DNA of 64,000 nt, taken from contig JAHBUL010000003.1 of NCBI GenBank assembly GCA_019638085.1, forward strand, positions 124,001-188,000, given 5' to 3'. This document shows positions 24,225 to 32,302 of this stretch, piece by piece (within the stretch, counting starts at the first letter, position 1; each line of letters begins with the position of its first letter). A program made the position numbers and the translations under genes. The DNA comes from Flavobacteriales bacterium. GTDB lineage: Bacteria > Bacteroidota > Bacteroidia > Flavobacteriales_F > PHOS-HE28. The notes under the pieces were generated by a model. It was not told the origin of the DNA. It did not search any database and was given only the letters and a program-made list of their open reading frames with translations.

Positions 24225-25581
24225 AAGTCGCCAAGGGCAGCGTCAGCAGAAAGCCATGCGTGCCGTTGTATTCGTAGCGTAGGCTTCCCCCGGTGCGCTC
24301 AGCGACCTGCTGCACAATGGAGAGGCCGAGGCCGCTGCCGGGAGTGCGAGCGCTTTCGGGTCCACGGAAAAAGGGTTGGAACAAACGATCCTCCGGCAAC
24401 GCTGTGTGGCCGGCATTGGTGAAGCGCGCCTGAACGGTATCGGAAGTATGTGAAAGTTCCACCGCCACGCGTTGGTCAGGGGAATAGTTGGCAGCGTTGG
24501 AAAGCAGGTTGCGCAGGGCGGTGCGTAACAGCATTTCATTCATGTTCACCACCAGGTGCGCTTCCGAGCGGATGCTGTCCGCCATGTCCACCGTGGCCTG
24601 CAGGTCCGGATGGGCGGCACGCACTTCGGCGATGGCCGCGAACAAGGCCTCGTCCACACGGACCGCACTGCTCGGCATTGGAATGTCGGTGCGCAGGCGT
24701 TGCAGCAGTAGGAGTGACTCCACCAGGCCACCCTGCTCGGCGATGTCGGCCTGCAGTGTTTGCAGGATGGGCATTACCTCTGGGTCGTTGGTGGAGAGGT
24801 TCAGTGCGCGCTCCACTTGGGCGTTCATCCGCGCGAGTGGCGTGCGCAGCTCATGACTGGCGTTGTTCACAAAAGCTTTTTGTAGCTCGAAGGCGTGGCG
24901 AAGGCGCAGCAGCATGGCGTTGTAGCTCACGGCCAATCGGTCGATCTCGTCCTTGATGCCGCGCACGGGCAGTTGCTGGTCCAGCCGATGGATGTCAATG
25001 TGGTCGATCGCATGGCTGAGCCGTTCCAGAGGGCGGAAGGCCAAGCCGATGAAAAAGTAGCCCGCACCGAAGATGAAGAGCGAGCCCAGCACCAAGGCAA
25101 TGATCAGCGTGCGCAGGAGATTCTCCAGCTCGCGCCGCCCGTACTTGTCGTATGCGGAGGCGAGTATGACATAGTCCGCGCCGTTCTCCGTGAAGTGTAC
25201 GCCCACCACTTCGTCCCCATCATCATCGCGCCAGTTCATATCGCCCTCGTTCCGGATCCGTTCCAGCAGGGCATGGGAATAGGGGATCGGTTCATCGTCC
25301 AAGCTGCTGTAAAGCAGGTCATCGTGTTCATTGAAGAGCAGCACCTTCTCATCGAGCATACGATGGATGGTGTTGTGGTCCAGCACGCGCAGCAGATCGC
25401 GGTCGGCGGCCCTTACCTCGCTGAGCAAGGTGGCGGTGCGGTAGCACTGTTTGCGCAAGCGCTCGAAGAATTCACTTTGTCGGGAATGCGCGTTGGAGGA
25501 GTAGATGTAGCCCAACGTGCCCACCAGCAGCACCAGCGAAAAGCCGGCGAAGAGCAGGGAGAGTCGAACGCGGGTGGTCAT
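24223..25581 (-). CDS. Sensor histidine kinase of the metal-efflux system
   Basis: This 452-residue inner-membrane kinase has two transmembrane segments (about 8-28 and 150-175) around a periplasmic sensor domain, a HAMP linker, the phosphoacceptor H-box NASHELRTPLARMN, the N-box LRNLLSNAANYS and the G-box GSGLGLSIVQQV. Its start overlaps the response regulator stop (ATGA). The position upstream of the RND genes suggests that it senses periplasmic metal, as CusS does. The sensor domain itself shows no obvious metal-ligand cluster. Confidence 0.93.
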   Translation of the reverse strand: MTTRVRLSLLFAGFSLVLLVGTLGYIYSSNAHSRQSEFFERLRKQCYRTATLLSEVRAADRDLLRVLDHNTIHRMLDEKVLLFNEHDDLLYSSLDDEPIPYSHALLERIRNEGDMNWRDDDGDEVVGVHFTENGADYVILASAYDKYGRRELENLLRTLIIALVLGSLFIFGAGYFFIGLAFRPLERLSHAIDHIDIHRLDQQLPVRGIKDEIDRLAVSYNAMLLRLRHAFELQKAFVNNASHELRTPLARMNAQVERALNLSTNDPEVMPILQTLQADIAEQGGLVESLLLLQRLRTDIPMPSSAVRVDEALFAAIAEVRAAHPDLQATVDMADSIRSEAHLVVNMNEMLLRTALRNLLSNAANYSPDQRVAVELSHTSDTVQARFTNAGHTALPEDRLFQPFFRGPESARTPGSGLGLSIVQQVAERTGGSLRYEYNGTHGFLLTLPLAT

Positions 25582-26279
25582 GGATCACGATCGTCGAGGG
25601 TATAGCCGAAGCCATGCTTGGTGTGGATCAGCGGCCGATCGAAACCCTTGTCCACCTTACTGCGCAGGAAGCTGATGTACACCTCGATCGTGTTGGACGA
25701 AACTCCGTAGGCGTTGTCCCACACCTGTTCGGCGAGGTCGTCCTTGCTCAGCACGCGACCCCGGTTGCGCGCCAGGCAGGCCAGCAGGTTGAATTCCTTG
25801 GGTGTCAGCTCGATCGCTTTTCCGCCGCGCGATACCTGCTTGCGTTGCAGATCGATCCGCAGGTCCGCCACCTCGATATGCTCCACCGCCAAGGGATGGC
25901 TTTCGGCGCGTTTCAGAAAGACGTTGACCTTGGCGAGCAATTCTTGGAAGTGTACGGGTTTCACCAAGTAGTCGTCCGCGCCGAGCTTGAAGGCGTTGAG
26001 CTTGCTATCGATGTCGCCAAAAGCGGTGAGGATGATCACGGGCGTGTTGCGGTCCTTCAGCCGGATCTCCTGGCAAAGTTTAAAGCCGTCCAGTTCCGGC
26101 AAGCTCAGGTCCAGCAGCACGAGGTCGAACGTGCGGCTGCGGATGGCGCGTATGGCCATGTTGCCATCAAACACCGGAAGCGGCAAGAATCCGGCACCCT
26201 CCAACTGCTCGCAGAGCGATCGCGAAAGGCGTGGGTCATCCTCCACAACAAGGATCGACTTTCTACCGGTTGTTTTCAT
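25578..26279 (-). CDS. OmpR/PhoB-family response regulator of the metal-efflux system
   Basis: This 233-residue protein has a receiver domain with VEDDPRLS, the phospho-accepting Asp in LVLLDLSLPE, the conserved Lys in LVKPVHFQELLAK, and a C-terminal winged helix (ELTPKEFNLLACLARNRGRVLSKDDLAEQVWD ... VEVYIS-type). It should bind direct repeats; a matching pair is present before the TolC-like gene. It is the first gene of the sensor-efflux operon, order regulator, kinase, channel, adaptor, pump. Confidence 0.94.
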   Translation of the reverse strand: MKTTGRKSILVVEDDPRLSRSLCEQLEGAGFLPLPVFDGNMAIRAIRSRTFDLVLLDLSLPELDGFKLCQEIRLKDRNTPVIILTAFGDIDSKLNAFKLGADDYLVKPVHFQELLAKVNVFLKRAESHPLAVEHIEVADLRIDLQRKQVSRGGKAIELTPKEFNLLACLARNRGRVLSKDDLAEQVWDNAYGVSSNTIEVYISFLRSKVDKGFDRPLIHTKHGFGYTLDDRDP

Positions 26280-26382
26280 GTTTCCGGACGAAGATCCACA
26301 AACCTGCGGGAAGATGGCGCGGACTTATTGATCTTTCACCAATGCCCCCTTCAAGGAACGAACGGCACGAACGCATCACCCT

Positions 26383-27456
26383 TCAGCCGGAACCTCCCGC
26401 ATTCTGCGAACCGACCCAAAGCCCACCTTGCTGGTCTTTGTAAATGCAGAATAGCAAGGCTTCCTTATCTCCTTCTTCCAACGGAAAGCGGACCAGCGAT
26501 CTCCCATCGCTGTGCCAAACACCATCATCGAAGGTCACCATCCACAGCTCGCCTTTGTCATCCTCCGTCATACCTAAAAAGTACGGGAACTTCTCCTCGC
26601 CTTCAGCAGCAGCAATGCCGTCCGCCCGCGTATAGTCTACGAGCCTTGTTCCGTTCACCACCGTGCTGGTCGGCTTTATATCGTAACGGTATTGCGTGTT
26701 GCAGAACCAGAACTTGCCGGCCTTGTCCTCCAAGATCGAGCGGATGCCGAACGAGCCGCCTTCCGGCGTATCCGTCAATTGCTTTTCATAGAGCCAGCTT
26801 GCGGTATTTCCGTCGAAGCGACACACCCCGACCGTTGTTGTGCCGAACCACATGTTGCCTTTGCGGTCCTTGTACATGGAATAGATGCCATAGGGGTCGT
26901 ACGTGGCTTGCGGGTACTCCGAATGGAACGTGTCGGCTTGCGCGGTCTTGGGGAATTCCAAGTGGTACAAGTGCTTGCCATCGTAGCGATAGGGGCCGCG
27001 CTTACTGTTCCAGCCCATGCGGAACCACAGGTCGTCCGGGCCCAGTTTCCATTGGTTCAGCACGGATTTGATCACAGGCAACGTCGTGAAGCTTTTCCCA
27101 TCGAATTTGCAGACCCCGTCCTGCGTATCGAAGTACAGATCCCCGGCCTTGTCTTCTTGGATCCCGAGCACGGTATTACTGCAGAGGCCATGTTTTGTAC
27201 TGAACCGAATGAGGCTCTTGCCATCGTATCTGTACACGCCACTGTCGCCGCCCCCGAACCAAAAGGCATCACGCGAATCCTGGAAAATGACCATCACCTT
27301 GTCATCAGTACTTGTAACAGTGTCGCCGCTGAATGCCATTGTCTGCGTGCTGCTGGGCAAAACGCCACGTTGCTCCACGACGTCAGCTCCCGTGCAGGAA
27401 TGGATCGATGCCACAACACCGAGGAAAGCGGTCTGTATGATGAGCACGCTTTTCAT
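26383..27456 (-). CDS. Secreted beta-propeller protein (two-component regulator propeller repeats)
   Basis: This 357-residue protein has a lipoprotein-like signal (SIHSC). The body is a series of propeller blades with recurring motifs such as DAFWFGGGDSGVYRYDGKSL, GDLYFDTQDGVCKFDGKSF, GNMWFGTTTVGVCRFDG and GELWMVTFDDGVWHSDGRSL. No kinase or regulator domain follows, so it is a stand-alone propeller, probably a binding protein. Its first residues (MKSVLIIQTAFLG) look oddly like the start of the GT9 enzyme at 18534. It overlaps the upstream CorC-like gene (ATGA). Confidence 0.75.
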   Translation of the reverse strand: MKSVLIIQTAFLGVVASIHSCTGADVVEQRGVLPSSTQTMAFSGDTVTSTDDKVMVIFQDSRDAFWFGGGDSGVYRYDGKSLIRFSTKHGLCSNTVLGIQEDKAGDLYFDTQDGVCKFDGKSFTTLPVIKSVLNQWKLGPDDLWFRMGWNSKRGPYRYDGKHLYHLEFPKTAQADTFHSEYPQATYDPYGIYSMYKDRKGNMWFGTTTVGVCRFDGNTASWLYEKQLTDTPEGGSFGIRSILEDKAGKFWFCNTQYRYDIKPTSTVVNGTRLVDYTRADGIAAAEGEEKFPYFLGMTEDDKGELWMVTFDDGVWHSDGRSLVRFPLEEGDKEALLFCIYKDQQGGLWVGSQNAGGSG

Positions 27457-28736
27457 TGATCGCTATTGACCGTGATCAGCACTTTATCGATGCGGTTGCC
27501 ATCCATATCCAGTACTTCGCCGATGAATCGTTCGTCTTGGATCGTATCACCGACCACTGGTAAGTGCCCCAGCCGGTTGAGGAAGAACCCGCCTACCGTG
27601 GCATATGCACTTGTATCCTCATCCATCAGCAGCTTTCCGGTATGTTGGTTGAGGTGGCCGATGAGCACTTGGCCACCCACGATATAGCTGCCATCATCAC
27701 GCTCCACGATCTCCGGGATGGCATCCTCATCGTCATCAGGCAGGTCGCCTATGATGGCTTCGGTGAGGTCGTGCAGCGTCACCATGCCTTTGAGCGAGCC
27801 ATGTTCGTCGATGACCAAGGCGGCGTACTGTTTGTGCTTTCTGAAGCGGTTGATAATGGTAAAGGCGGGTGTGCTCAGTGGAATGAAGATCGGGGGACGG
27901 ACAGCGTCCTGGAGCGTGAAGCCCGGTTCACGGGAATGGTCCAACAGATCGCGTAAGCTCAGGATCCCCCATACCTCCTCGATGCGGCCTTTGCACACGG
28001 GGAATTTGGAATGGCGGCTTTCCTTCACTTGGTCGATGATCTCGGCCAAGGGCTTTTCACTGTCCACCCAATCCAGTTCGTGGGTGTGGGTCATCAGGGT
28101 CTTGGCCACCTGGTCGGTGAAGCGGAACAGGTTCTGGTGCGCTTCGGTCTCCTGTTTTTCCAGCACCCCTTGCAGGTTGGCCGTGCGTAGCATGGCGCGC
28201 AATTCGTCCTCGCTCACCGGTTCGTCCTGGCTCTTGTCAAGCGGAAGCAATTTCAGGATCAACGAGGTGGAGCCGGAGAGTATGCGCACCAGCGGAAAGG
28301 TGATCAGGGTGAACACCCGTATGATGGGTGCCGTGAACAAGGCGACCTTTTCGGGGCTGTTCAGCGCGATGCTCTTGGGCACCAGTTCACCCACCACGAT
28401 GGTGAAGTAGGTGATGCCGCCGATCACCAGTACCAACGCCACGGTGTGCGCGTAGGGCATCAGAAGGGGCCATTGAAGCAGGAAAGTTTCGAGATCACCG
28501 GTAAGGGCAGCACCACCGTATGCACCAGCGATGATGCCGATCAGCGTGATACCGACCTGTACGGAACTGAGGAAGGCCTCGGGTTCTGCCAACAGCTTCA
28601 AGATGGTCTTCGCGCGTTTGCTCCCTTGGTCCGCAAGTGCTTGTATGCGGCTCGGCTTCACCGATACCAGCGCGATCTCGCTCAATGAGAAAAAGCTGTT
28701 CAGCAGGGTAAGCAGCGCGATGATCAGGATCTCCAT
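27453..28736 (-). CDS. CNNM/CorC-family membrane protein (DUF21-CBS-CorC_HlyC)
   Basis: This 427-residue protein has an N-terminal DUF21 domain with about four transmembrane segments (LTLLNSFFSLSEIALVSV ... GELVPKSIALNSPEKVA), then two CBS domains and a C-terminal CorC_HlyC domain (EIVERDDGSYIVGGQVLI). Family members are implicated in Mg2+/Co2+ export or resistance. A second paralogue in this window is gldE. It starts 3 nt after the dapD stop, so dapD, this gene and the propeller gene form an operon. Confidence 0.9.
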   Translation of the reverse strand: MEILIIALLTLLNSFFSLSEIALVSVKPSRIQALADQGSKRAKTILKLLAEPEAFLSSVQVGITLIGIIAGAYGGAALTGDLETFLLQWPLLMPYAHTVALVLVIGGITYFTIVVGELVPKSIALNSPEKVALFTAPIIRVFTLITFPLVRILSGSTSLILKLLPLDKSQDEPVSEDELRAMLRTANLQGVLEKQETEAHQNLFRFTDQVAKTLMTHTHELDWVDSEKPLAEIIDQVKESRHSKFPVCKGRIEEVWGILSLRDLLDHSREPGFTLQDAVRPPIFIPLSTPAFTIINRFRKHKQYAALVIDEHGSLKGMVTLHDLTEAIIGDLPDDDEDAIPEIVERDDGSYIVGGQVLIGHLNQHTGKLLMDEDTSAYATVGGFFLNRLGHLPVVGDTIQDERFIGEVLDMDGNRIDKVLITVNSDQ

Positions 28737-28739
28737 CGG

Positions 28740-29561
28740 CTATACCGCCACGCTGTGCTCCCTTAACGCCTCGTTCAGCGACGTCTTCCGGTCCGTGCTC
28801 TCCTTGCGCTGGCCAATGATCAGCGCACAAGGCACGCCGTATTCGCCCGCCGGGAATTGCTTCGGCAAGGTGCCGGGGATCACCACGGATCGCGGCGGCA
28901 CGTAGCCTTTCATCTCCTTCGGCTCCGGGCCTGAAACATCGATGATGCGCGTGCTGGCCGTGAGCACCACATTGGCACCGAGCACCGCTTCGCGACCGAT
29001 GCGCACGCCCTCCACCACGATCGCACGCGAGCCGATAAAGGCACCATCCTCGATGATCACCGGCGCAGCCTGCACGGGTTCCAATACCCCTCCGATGCCA
29101 ACACCGCCGCTGAGATGCACATGCTTGCCGATCTGTGCGCAGCTCCCTACCGTGGCCCAGGTATCCACCATGGTGCCTTCGTCCACGTACGCGCCGATGT
29201 TCACGTAGCTCGGCATCATGATCACGCCGGGAGCGAGGTAGCTGCCGTAGCGCGCGATGGCATGCGGCACCACGCGCACACCGAGTTCGGCATAACGATG
29301 CTTCAAGGGGATCTTGTCGTGGAATTCCAGCGGTCCAGCTTCCATGGTGATCATCTTGCGGATCGGGAAGTAGAGCAGCACGGCCTTCTTCACCCACTCG
29401 TTCACCTTCCACTTCCCGCCATCAGATTCTGCCACGCGAATTTCTCCACGATCCAATTGTTCGATCACCCCCTCGATGGCGAGTATCACCTCTTCATCCG
29501 CGAGCATCGTGCGGTCGTCCGATATGTATCGGACCCAAGCCTTTTCGATCAATTCATGCAT
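28740..29561 (-). CDS. dapD: 2,3,4,5-tetrahydropyridine-2,6-dicarboxylate N-succinyltransferase
   Basis: This enzyme acts in the succinylase branch of lysine and meso-diaminopimelate synthesis. The 273-residue protein has the left-handed beta-helix hexapeptide repeats (GVIMMPSYVNIGAYVDEGTMVDTWATVGSCAQIG) and the GGVGIGGVLEPVQAAPVIIEDGAFIGS stretch of DapD. Residues 10-15 (VRYISD, between AW and DR) are encoded exactly by an 18-bp palindrome and look like an insertion relative to the usual AWENR/AFERR start of the family. The ATG lies 4 nt after a CATCTTTG box. Confidence 0.95.
   Translation of the reverse strand: MHELIEKAWVRYISDDRTMLADEEVILAIEGVIEQLDRGEIRVAESDGGKWKVNEWVKKAVLLYFPIRKMITMEAGPLEFHDKIPLKHRYAELGVRVVPHAIARYGSYLAPGVIMMPSYVNIGAYVDEGTMVDTWATVGSCAQIGKHVHLSGGVGIGGVLEPVQAAPVIIEDGAFIGSRAIVVEGVRIGREAVLGANVVLTASTRIIDVSGPEPKEMKGYVPPRSVVIPGTLPKQFPAGEYGVPCALIIGQRKESTDRKTSLNEALREHSVAV
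29517..29534. repeat. 18-bp palindrome inside dapD
   Basis: GTCCGATATGTATCGGAC pairs its two 8-nt arms around TG. On the coding strand it reads VRYISD. An 18-bp relative, GTCCGATCCATATCGGAC, lies in the GT9 gene (17929-17946) in the same reading frame (VRYGSD), and another, CCCCGATATGTATCGGGG, lies in the gap at 29782-29799. Confidence 0.75.
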
Positions 29562-29565
29562 GGCA

Positions 29566-29573
29566 CAAAGATG
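29566..29573 (-). promoter_or_regulatory. -7 box CATCTTTG for dapD
   Basis: The box ends 4 nt before the dapD ATG (29561), in the short-spacing class. Confidence 0.4.
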
Positions 29574-29580
29574 GGCAGCG

Positions 29581-29823
29581 GATCAGACGATCAGAAGATC
29601 AGACGATCGGATGATCGTTCGACTCCGCAGGAAGTACCGACCTTTGTAGAACGGATCGACCCAATGCAACGGCAACAACCGAACAGCCATCCTTACAACC
29701 ATCAGATCAGCGTGAATCCGCTAGATCAGCGTCATCCGCGTTCCCGTTCGCCTTCCAATAAGGCCGGTATTCCATTTTCTGCCCCGATATGTATCGGGGA
29801 TCTGATCTTCTGATCATCTGATC
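29581..29823. repeat. Octamer-bounded repeat element between dapD and ruvX
   Basis: Five 8-bp units (GATCAGAC, GATCAGAA, GATCAGAC, GATCGGAT, GATCGTTC) at 29581-29620 face three inverted units at 29800-29823 that end 3 nt before the ruvX ATG. Between them lie short repeats of the type ATCNGCGT/GTCATCCGCGTT and the palindrome CCCCGATATGTATCGGGG (29782-29799). No gene is visible. Any ruvX promoter must be built from this element. Confidence 0.7.
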
Positions 29824-29826
29824 GAA

Positions 29827-30240
29827 ATGCGTGTCCTCGCCATCGACTTCGGCCTCAAGCGTACCGGCCTCGCCGTCACGGATCCAGCACGCATCATCGC
29901 ATCGGCTTTGGACACCGTGCCTTCCGCTGAACTGATGGCCTACCTGAAACGCTATGTCGCCAAGGAAGCCGTGGAGGGCTTTGTGGTGGGCATGCCGTGC
30001 AACTTGGATGGCACGCCAACGGATATCACCAAGAACGTGGTGCTTTTCATTTCAGCACTGAAGGAAGCTTTCCCAAGGCAGTGGGTGGAGACCGTGGATG
30101 AGCGTTTCACCTCCACGATCGCCCAGCGCACCATGCTCGAGAGTGGCATCGGAAAGATGGCCCGCCGGAACAAGGGCACGGTGGATCGGATCAGTGCGAC
30201 GATCATTCTGCAAAGCTGGATGGATCGAAGACGTTATTGA
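29827..30240 (+). CDS. ruvX: Putative pre-16S rRNA nuclease / Holliday junction resolvase-like YqgF
   Basis: This 137-residue RNase H-fold protein has the YqgF motifs: AIDFGLKRTGLAV (first acidic residue), VVGMPCNLDGTPTD, VDERFTSTIAQRTM (second acidic residue) and DRISATIILQSWMD (third). Family members process the 5' end of 16S rRNA and have also been proposed as resolvases. Length is normal. Its stop TGA (30238-30240) overlaps the first unit of a GAGTCCT array. Confidence 0.93.
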   Translation: MRVLAIDFGLKRTGLAVTDPARIIASALDTVPSAELMAYLKRYVAKEAVEGFVVGMPCNLDGTPTDITKNVVLFISALKEAFPRQWVETVDERFTSTIAQRTMLESGIGKMARRNKGTVDRISATIILQSWMDRRRY

Positions 30241-30402
30241 GTCCTGAGTCCTGAGTCCTGAGTCTCGAGTCCGCCCACCCCGGTCACCGGTCACCACTTA
30301 CCACTCACCACTCACCAGTCACCAGTCACCACTCACCACTCACCACTCACCACTCACCACTCACCATTCACCAGTCACCAGTCACCAGTCACCAGTCACC
30401 CT
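30239..30402. repeat. GAGTCCT array followed by a TCACCAN heptamer array
   Basis: Five GAGTCNN units (30239-30273) begin inside the ruvX stop codon. After a short spacer, about 17 head-to-tail heptamers of the TCACCAC/TCACCAG type run from 30284 to 30402. The units differ only at the last base or two. This is the longest array in the window and shows the same family order as 13012-12935 on the other strand. The rest of the gap to def holds a promoter box. Confidence 0.85.
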
Positions 30403-30454
30403 ATTAGCGGATATCCGCTCTTTCAATGTCATCTGCGTTCCATCCTTCCCGCCG

Positions 30455-30462
30455 TAAATTCG
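30455..30462 (+). promoter_or_regulatory. -7 box TAAATTCG for def
   Basis: The box lies 9 nt before the ATG at 30472. Confidence 0.45.
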
Positions 30463-30471
30463 CGCTCTCAA

Positions 30472-31053
30472 ATGATCCTACCTATCCGCTCCTACGGTGA
30501 TCCCGTGCTCAAGAAAGTGGCCGTCGACATCGAGCCCGGCCATCCCGGCCTGAAGCAGTTGATCACCGACATGTATGAGACCATGTACGCCGCCAGTGGT
30601 GTTGGCTTGGCCGCTCCGCAGGTCGGTGAAAGCATCCGCCTCTTCGTGGTGGATTGTTCGCCCTTTGCGGAAGATGAGGACGGCAATCCCACGGAGGATG
30701 CGCACTTGAAGGACTTCAAGAAGGTCTTCATCAACCCGTATATCGTGGAGGAGGAAGGGGAGGAGTGGCCTTTTGAGGAAGGCTGCCTGAGCATCCCCGG
30801 CATCCGCGAGGACGTGGAGCGCCAGCCGAAGATCGTGATGCAGTACATGGACGAGAACTTCAAGGAGCATGAAGAGGAGTTCGATGGCTTTGCCGCCCGG
30901 GTGCTGCAGCACGAGCATGATCATCTGGACGGCATCCTCTTCACCGAACTGTTGCCACCTTTGCGGAAGCGCATGTTGAAAGGCAAGCTCCGCGACATCA
31001 GCATGGGCAAGACGGATGTGAAATACAAAATGAGATTCACCCCAGTGAAATGA
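30472..31053 (+). CDS. def: Peptide deformylase
   Basis: The enzyme removes the formyl group from nascent N-terminal methionine, in the cytoplasm. The 193-residue protein has all three motifs: GVGLAAPQVG (motif 1), EGCLSIP (motif 2, metal-ligand Cys, about residue 104) and QHEHDHLDG (motif 3, the HExxH-type His pair, about residue 146). An acidic segment (DEDGNPTEDAH) lengthens the loop after motif 1. The stop overlaps the next ATG (ATGA), starting a three-gene operon. Confidence 0.97.
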   Translation: MILPIRSYGDPVLKKVAVDIEPGHPGLKQLITDMYETMYAASGVGLAAPQVGESIRLFVVDCSPFAEDEDGNPTEDAHLKDFKKVFINPYIVEEEGEEWPFEEGCLSIPGIREDVERQPKIVMQYMDENFKEHEEEFDGFAARVLQHEHDHLDGILFTELLPPLRKRMLKGKLRDISMGKTDVKYKMRFTPVK

Positions 31054-31616
31054 GGACCACCTTGAATTGCATGGCCGTGCTGATCGCACTGGCATTCCTT
31101 TCCGCATGCGGCGGAAGCAGTACGGATAAGACCGATACCAATGCCGATGGCGTGGCTGCCGAGCGTATCCGTGCGATGGAGGATTCCCTGTACGCCAAGC
31201 CGGGCGTGGATCGCAAGGGCGCCCAGGCCTTGTTGGATGTATATCTGCTCTATGCCAAGGTGCATCCGTTGGATTCCCTCACGCCGGAATACCTCTTTCG
31301 CGCTGCCGGCATGAAGAGCAGCTTGGGCGATCCCCAGGGCAGCATCGTGCTGTACGACCGCATCATCCGCGATTTCCGGTCCTGGAGGAAAATACCGGAT
31401 ACCTATTACCTCAAGGCCTTCACCATCGATAACGGGCTACACCAGCGCGGCGAGGCGGAGCGGGCGTATACGGAAGTGATCAACCGATTTCCGGACCATC
31501 GCTTTGCCAAGGATGCCGAGCAGATGATCGAGAACCTCAAGTACACCGATGAGGAACTGATGCAGCGGTTCGAGGCGATGAACGCGGATAGCCTGGCTGC
31601 CCAAGCAGCTAAATGA
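31050..31616 (+). CDS. TPR-containing lipoprotein
   Basis: This 188-residue protein has a lipoprotein signal ending LSACGG (Cys about residue 20). A helical repeat region follows, with TPR-like patterns PEYLFRAAGMKSSLGDPQGSIVLYDRIIRDF and AYTEVINRFPDHRFAKDAEQMIENL, close to the outer-membrane assembly lipoprotein style (BamD-like) but shorter. Cysteine anchoring places it in the periplasm. It is translationally coupled on both sides by ATGA overlaps (def before, thioredoxin-like after). Confidence 0.8.
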   Translation: MRTTLNCMAVLIALAFLSACGGSSTDKTDTNADGVAAERIRAMEDSLYAKPGVDRKGAQALLDVYLLYAKVHPLDSLTPEYLFRAAGMKSSLGDPQGSIVLYDRIIRDFRSWRKIPDTYYLKAFTIDNGLHQRGEAERAYTEVINRFPDHRFAKDAEQMIENLKYTDEELMQRFEAMNADSLAAQAAK

Positions 31617-32251
31617 GCATGAGCACGACCGATCAACAAACGGCCACTCCAGAGGCCTTATTGGCAGCTGTATCGCTCTCCATGACCCCGGCGGATTTCC
31701 GGAAGCTCTTGGAGCAACTCGTGAAGGAAGGACGCACTACCGGCGAGGATCAAGGGGAGGAAATGGTGGCCTACACCCGGCTTAACTTGGCACGCACCGT
31801 ACGGAACGAGAAGACCGTGAAGCTGCTACCCGAGGTGAGCGAAGCATTGGCCCATGCGCGGCAGATGACCTGGCTGGTGATCACGGAACCCTGGTGTGGC
31901 GACAGTTCGCAAGTGATGCCGGTGCTCGGCCTGATGGCGAATGCGGCGCCCAACATCCGCATGCGGGTGGTGCTGCGCGATGAGCACCTGGACCTGATGG
32001 ACCGCTACCTCACCCACGGTGGGCGCAGCATCCCCAAGCTGATCGCGATCGATCCACACGGAGAGGAACTGTTCACATGGGGTCCTCGCCCGAAGGTTGC
32101 GCAAGACCTGGTATGGGCCAACAAGGAACTTCCGGAAGCACAGCAGCTGCCCAAAGAGGAGCTCTACGCCAAGGTACACGGCTGGTATGCGGCCAACAAG
32201 GGCGTCGCTATCCAGCAGGAGCTTTTGGAAAAGTTGAAAGCCGAAGGCTGA
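31613..32251 (+). CDS. Thioredoxin-family protein with WCGDS motif
   Basis: This 212-residue protein has a helical N-terminal half, then a thioredoxin fold with the motif EPWCGDSSQ in place of WCxxC and a cis-Pro region GGRSIPKLIAID. Only one Cys of the usual pair is present, so it cannot form the standard disulfide; such members are common in Bacteroidota and their role is not established. ATGA overlap with the lipoprotein gene places it in the def operon. Confidence 0.8.
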   Translation: MSMSTTDQQTATPEALLAAVSLSMTPADFRKLLEQLVKEGRTTGEDQGEEMVAYTRLNLARTVRNEKTVKLLPEVSEALAHARQMTWLVITEPWCGDSSQVMPVLGLMANAAPNIRMRVVLRDEHLDLMDRYLTHGGRSIPKLIAIDPHGEELFTWGPRPKVAQDLVWANKELPEAQQLPKEELYAKVHGWYAANKGVAIQQELLEKLKAEG

Positions 32252-32302
32252 AACGCTTCCAGCCTATTTCCGCTTTCCCGTTTTCAACTTCAAGCCCTCA
32301 GC

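Noticed and set aside
30284-30402. Regular repeats resembling a small CRISPR array
   Set aside because: The period is 7 bp with no unique spacers and no cas genes; it is a tandem heptamer array.
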